NCBI RefSeq assembly: GCF_003385185.1
Contig: NZ_PQHZ01000032.1
Location: forward strand, 1 to 64,000
DNA from: Amycolatopsis palatopharyngis
GTDB taxonomy: Bacteria; Actinomycetota; Actinomycetes; Mycobacteriales; Pseudonocardiaceae
DNA: 64,000 nt
Direction of reading: 5' to 3'
Shown here: positions 60,784 to 64,000 of the stretch, piece by piece
How positions within the stretch are numbered: the stretch's first letter is position 1
Layout of the letters: every line of letters starts with the position of its first letter
The notes under the pieces: model-generated
Told to the model about the DNA's origin: nothing
The model's input: the letters and a program-made list of their open reading frames with translations, nothing else
The model's database searches: none
Position numbers and translations under genes: made by a program

Positions 60784-61284
60784 TCAGTGCCTGGTGGCTT
60801 CCTCGGCCTGGGACTCGACACCACCGTCACGTAGCCGCCGTACCAGCACCGAATCCTCGCCGTGCTGGTCGAAATCGGCGAGCAGCACCGCGACCGCCTC
60901 CCGGACCAGCCGGCCACGATCCACAGCCAGATCGTGACTCGCGCGCAGGGTCAGCCTGGCCTGCTCCATCGCGACCAGCTCGTCACCGGAGACGTAGACG
61001 GTGATCTTGGCGTCGTGCTTCTGGCGTCCGGTCCCTCGACGGGCCGCGGCGGAGTTCGCCAGCTGGTCCCGGGCACGGCTGTCGCCGCCACCCGCACTGC
61101 CATTGTCGCTGCCATGACCATTGCCATCGACGTTGCCGCCGCTGTGGCTACCGTTACCGCTTTCCGGGCGACCTCGCGAACCGTCCTTTAAGGACCGATG
61201 AGCCAAGTCGGACTGGTCGAGCGCAGGGCTGCTCGTCCGGCGGAAGAGCTCCGACGCGCCGGGCAGGGAAGCACGTCTGCTCAC
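60784..61284 (-). CDS. Small protein with probable ribbon-helix-helix-like C-terminus, between parA and scpA
   Basis: This 166-residue protein has a low-complexity Gly/Asn/Ser/Asp/Arg-rich N-terminal half (about residues 35-90). The C-terminal half includes KITVYVSGDELVAMEQARL and RLVREAVAVLLADF, a strand-helix-helix pattern resembling ribbon-helix-helix DNA-binding domains. It overlaps parA by 4 bp and lies 2 bp from scpA. Its position suggests a partition or chromosome-organisation role; I do not recognise a named family. Confidence 0.8.
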   Translation of the reverse strand: MSRRASLPGASELFRRTSSPALDQSDLAHRSLKDGSRGRPESGNGSHSGGNVDGNGHGSDNGSAGGGDSRARDQLANSAAARRGTGRQKHDAKITVYVSGDELVAMEQARLTLRASHDLAVDRGRLVREAVAVLLADFDQHGEDSVLVRRLRDGGVESQAEEATRH

Positions 61285-62261
61285 CGGCGAATCACCTCAC
61301 GGGCCAGCGTGCGGTATGCCACCGCACCCGCCGATTTGGGTGCCCACCGAGTGATCGGCTCGCCGGCCACCGTTGTCTCGGGGAACCGGACGGTGCGGTT
61401 GATGACCGTGTCGAACACGGTCTCACCGAATGCCTCCACCACGCGCGCCATGACCTCCTTCGAATGCAGGGTTCTCGGATCGAACATGGTGGCGAGAATC
61501 CCGGTGATATCAAGTTTGGGGTTGAGCCGTTCGCGCACTTTCTCGATGGTGTCGATCAGCAACGCGACACCACGCAGACTGAAGAACTCACACTCCAGCG
61601 GGATGATCACCCCGTCGGCTGCGGTCAGCGCGTTGACGGTGAGCAACCCGAGTGATGGCTGACAGTCGACCAGAACATAGTCGTAGTGATCCATCACGGG
61701 TCGCAGCACCCTCAACAACGTGTGCTCACGGCCCACCTCGGCCACCAGTTGAACCTCGGCTGCGGACAGATCGATGTTACTGGGCAGCAGATCGACGTTG
61801 GCCACCGAGGTCGAGCGAACGACATCGACGATGTCGACCGAACGTTCCATGATCACGTTGTAGACCGTCTGGTCCAGTTCGTGGGGCTGGATCCCGAGCC
61901 CCACGGAGAGCGCGCCCTGCGGATCGAAGTCCACCAGCAGCACGCGCCTGCCGTACTCGGCGAGCGCGGCGCCAAGATTGATCGTGGAGGTGGTTTTGCC
62001 CACCCCGCCCTTCTGGTTGCACATCGCCATGACGCGCGCAGGCCCGTGGCGCTCCAACGGGGGCGGCTCCGGAATCTCGCGGACGGGGCGCCCGGTCGGC
62101 CCCACCTTCGGCGTGCCGTCATCCCGGTCGCCGCGGCGCTTGCGCTTGCGCTTGCGGGCGGGCGCGGCCGACTCCCCCGGATCGCCGCCGGATTCGGTCG
62201 CGATGTTCAACGGGTCGGGGCCCGCGTGCGCGGGCGCCGCCGGTTGGTGGGAAGTCGACAT
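61281..62261 (-). CDS. ParA/Soj family chromosome partitioning ATPase
   Basis: This 326-residue ATPase has the deviant Walker A CNQKGGVGKTTSTINLGAAL (about residues 80-100), a Walker B-type LLVDFDPQGALSVGL and DYVLVDCQPSLGLLT. A basic proline-rich N-terminal tail of about 75 residues precedes the fold (KRKRKRRGDRDD). The gene is like Rv1708, a ParA paralogue near scpAB distinct from the oriC parAB locus. A 140-bp gap separates it from xerD. Confidence 0.93.
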   Translation of the reverse strand: MSTSHQPAAPAHAGPDPLNIATESGGDPGESAAPARKRKRKRRGDRDDGTPKVGPTGRPVREIPEPPPLERHGPARVMAMCNQKGGVGKTTSTINLGAALAEYGRRVLLVDFDPQGALSVGLGIQPHELDQTVYNVIMERSVDIVDVVRSTSVANVDLLPSNIDLSAAEVQLVAEVGREHTLLRVLRPVMDHYDYVLVDCQPSLGLLTVNALTAADGVIIPLECEFFSLRGVALLIDTIEKVRERLNPKLDITGILATMFDPRTLHSKEVMARVVEAFGETVFDTVINRTVRFPETTVAGEPITRWAPKSAGAVAYRTLAREVIRR

Positions 62262-62401
62262 CGGGGAAAAGCTCCTCGTTCGGCCGTGGTCTTGCCGAAT
62301 ACGTGCACGGACCAGCGCAGCCTATTCGGGCACGTCGCGGCGCGGCAAAGCGGCTCGCCGCGTGCTGGGCCAGTACTTTTCCCGTCCTGTGACGGTGTCC
62401 C

Positions 62402-63337
62402 TCAGCCGAGTGCCCGGGGATGCGCGACGGCGTAAATCTCACGCAGAGTGTTCACGGTGACGAGCGTGTACACCTGAGTGGTCGTGACGGAGGCGTGCCC
62501 GAGCAGCTCCTGCACCACCCGCACATCGGCGCCACCCTCCAGCAGATGCGTCGCGAAGGAGTGCCGCAGGGTGTGCGGGGAGACCGATGCGGCGATTCCG
62601 GCGCGTTCGGCGGTGGTCTTGAGGACCTGCCACGCGCTCTGCCTGGACAATCTGCCGCCGCGGGAGTTCAGGAACACCGCGGCCGTGCCCCTGCCGCGCC
62701 CCACGAGCGTCGGCCGTGCCCGGACCAGGTAGGCGTCCAGCGCTTCGACGGCGGGCCTGCCGATGGGCACGAGCCGCTGCTTTCCACCCTTCCCGTCGAG
62801 CAGAACGGTGCGTTCACCGTCGTCGATGTCGTCGAGATCGAGTCCGACGGCCTCGGAGATCCGCGCGCCTGTGGAGTACAACAGCTCCAGCAGTGCCCGG
62901 TCCCGCAGCGCCCGCTCGCCCTCGGCGGGCGGCATGTCGAGCAGCCGGAGGACGTCCTGGACCGCAAGCGCCTTCGGCAGCCGCTTCGCGGCGGTCGGGG
63001 GTCGCACCTCGCGCGCGGGATCGAGTTCGGTGATCCCGTCCGCCTGGGCGAAACGATGCAGTCCCCGGACCGCGACCAGCGCACGCGCGGCGGACGAAGC
63101 GGCCAGCGGCTGGTGTTCCTCATCGCCCTCGCGCAACGCGGCACCGAACGCTGTCACGTGTGCCGGGGTCACGGCGGTGAAGTCCGTGACCCCAGAGCGC
63201 TCCAGATGGGCGGAGTATCGGCGCAGGTCGCGGGCATAGCTGTCGAGGGTGTTGCGTGAGGTGCCGCGTTCGACCACGAGGTGATCGAGGTACGCGGCGA
63301 CCACTCTGGCCACCGCGGTGCCACCAGCACGACTCAT
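62402..63337 (-). CDS. xerD: Site-specific tyrosine recombinase XerD
   Basis: This 311-residue recombinase resolves chromosome dimers at dif. The SAM-like N-terminal domain has HLVVERGTSRNTLDSYARDL. Catalytic residues are visible as R in YSTGARISEAVGL, K in DGKGGKQRLVPI, H-x2-R in SPHTLRHSFATHL, H in LLGHASV and Tyr in TTTQVYT. In mycobacteria a xerD-like gene is also near parA/scpAB. It is divergent from the DUF1707 gene. Confidence 0.95.
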   Translation of the reverse strand: MSRAGGTAVARVVAAYLDHLVVERGTSRNTLDSYARDLRRYSAHLERSGVTDFTAVTPAHVTAFGAALREGDEEHQPLAASSAARALVAVRGLHRFAQADGITELDPAREVRPPTAAKRLPKALAVQDVLRLLDMPPAEGERALRDRALLELLYSTGARISEAVGLDLDDIDDGERTVLLDGKGGKQRLVPIGRPAVEALDAYLVRARPTLVGRGRGTAAVFLNSRGGRLSRQSAWQVLKTTAERAGIAASVSPHTLRHSFATHLLEGGADVRVVQELLGHASVTTTQVYTLVTVNTLREIYAVAHPRALG

Positions 63338-63398
63338 GTGGACACTCTAGGCACCGGAACGCCCGGATGGGTGGTGGTGACTTCGGTAACGTGAAGGG

Positions 63399-63902
63399 AT
63401 GTCGAGTCCCCTGGATCCCGAGTCTCTCCGTGTCGGCACCGCGGAGCGGGAAGAGGCCGGCCGCATTCTCGGCGAGCACTTCGCGCAGGGACGCCTGTCC
63501 ACCGAAGAGTACGAGAGCCGGGTCAGCGCGTCCTTCGAGGCGAAGAACCGCGCTGACCTGCGAGCCCTGTTCGACGATCTGCCTGCGCCCGTGCCGTCGT
63601 TCCTGCGGCCACCGCCACCGCAGGCTCCCGTGCGGCAGCCGTACGCGGCGCCGCCCGCCTACCGGCCGGGTACTCAGCCCGCGGTGGTCTCGGACAAGTC
63701 CAAAATCGTGGCCGGCGTCCTGCAGATCGTCCTGCCGTTCGGGGTCGGCCGGTTCTACACCGGGCACACGGGGATGGCGATCGCGCAACTGCTGGTCACA
63801 CTCTTCACCTTCGGCATCGGCGCGATCTGGCCGCTGGTCGACGGCATCCTGCTGCTGGTCAACGGCGGCCGAGACCCACACGGCAGGCAGCTGCACGATT
63901 AG
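63399..63902 (+). CDS. DUF1707 and TM2-like domain protein
   Basis: This 167-residue protein begins with a DUF1707 domain (RVGTAEREEAGRILGEHFAQGRLSTEEYESRV). A Pro-rich linker (about 65-95) follows, then a two-TM TM2-like region with GVLQIVLPFGVGRFYTGHTGMAIAQLL. DUF1707 proteins are actinobacterial and of unknown function. ATG 63399 is used. A paired hairpin follows its stop. Confidence 0.88.
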   Translation: MSSPLDPESLRVGTAEREEAGRILGEHFAQGRLSTEEYESRVSASFEAKNRADLRALFDDLPAPVPSFLRPPPPQAPVRQPYAAPPAYRPGTQPAVVSDKSKIVAGVLQIVLPFGVGRFYTGHTGMAIAQLLVTLFTFGIGAIWPLVDGILLLVNGGRDPHGRQLHD

Positions 63903-63957
63903 TTCCCCAATGTGGCATTGGGGAACTCCAACGTCCCCAATGCCACGTTGGGGACGT
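63902..63957. repeat. Paired CCCCAATG hairpins
   Basis: The first hairpin has 11-bp arms GTTCCCCAATG/CATTGGGGAAC (63902-63912, 63916-63926) with a TGG loop. The second has 10-bp arms ACGTCCCCAA/TTGGGGACGT (63931-63940, 63948-63957). The two share the CCCCAATG and TTGGGG blocks, so they are related units. They start at the stop codon of the DUF1707 gene and may terminate its transcript, or belong to a dispersed repeat family. Confidence 0.8.
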
Positions 63958-64000
63958 CACAACGCCGGCCCGAGCGACGGTGACCGGTCAGCGGCGGCTG

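Overview
The window is high-GC, densely packed, mostly minus-strand chromosomal DNA from an actinomycete. Several genes point to a Pseudonocardiales-type organism (Saccharomonospora/Amycolatopsis/Prauserella relatives): an SsgA-like sporulation/division regulator, phosphatidylinositol-mannoside genes, a Rel protein followed by apt-secF-secD-yajC-ruvBAC, and a Pls-type NRPS. Genus is an inference. From memory, gene order matches two blocks of the Mycobacterium tuberculosis chromosome. About 2.0-32.3 kb resembles Rv2581c-Rv2614c, and about 47.2-63.3 kb resembles Rv1701-Rv1713 with insertions.

Layout. 0-4.7 kb: a left-truncated YibE/F membrane protein, a small membrane protein, a glyoxalase II-like hydrolase, a membrane-anchored cyclophilin and a fold-type IV aminotransferase. 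4.7-14.7 kb: enoyl-CoA hydratase, Rel, apt, the SecF/SecD/YajC export accessory complex and the RuvC-RuvA-RuvB Holliday junction resolvasome. 15-22 kb: DUF4262, YebC and the two halves of PLP synthase (pdxT, pdxS), which are separated by a transsulfuration-type enzyme with an Lrp regulator and by azlCD with an XRE-cupin regulator. Then comes a decayed ArsR-like regulator pseudogene. 22.6-32.3 kb: EF-G2, the PIM pathway (pgsA-patA-pimA), a MarR/YceI divergent pair, a HIT protein and thrS. 32.4-36 kb: an exopolysaccharide priming transferase, four tRNAs and an SsgA-like protein.

36-47 kb is the accessory part. A translationally coupled three-gene oxidation operon encodes a Baeyer-Villiger-type flavoprotein, a PF10118 protein with a diiron-like ligand pattern, and a PDR-type reductase. 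It is followed by ROK and TetR regulators. Next is a 1304-residue Pls/PosA-type NRPS (A-T-membrane-acyltransferase-like) overlapping an M1 zinc peptidase. This looks like a system for making and processing a cationic homo-poly(amino acid). The hand-read adenylation code resembles a lysine code. 47-64 kb: der-plsC-cmk, a complete seven-gene Mrp antiporter operon, a CPA2 antiporter with a TrkA-C subunit, an RluB-type synthase, scpB-scpA, a small DNA-binding-like protein, parA, xerD and a DUF1707/TM2-like protein.

The intergenic spaces carry several families of palindromic or tandem repeats: 62-63 bp arrays built around a 20-bp CCCGGG-centred palindrome at two loci, a 123-bp inverted repeat, a 21-bp tandem repeat and paired CCCCAATG hairpins. 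There are also several clear operator-like palindromes upstream of regulators.
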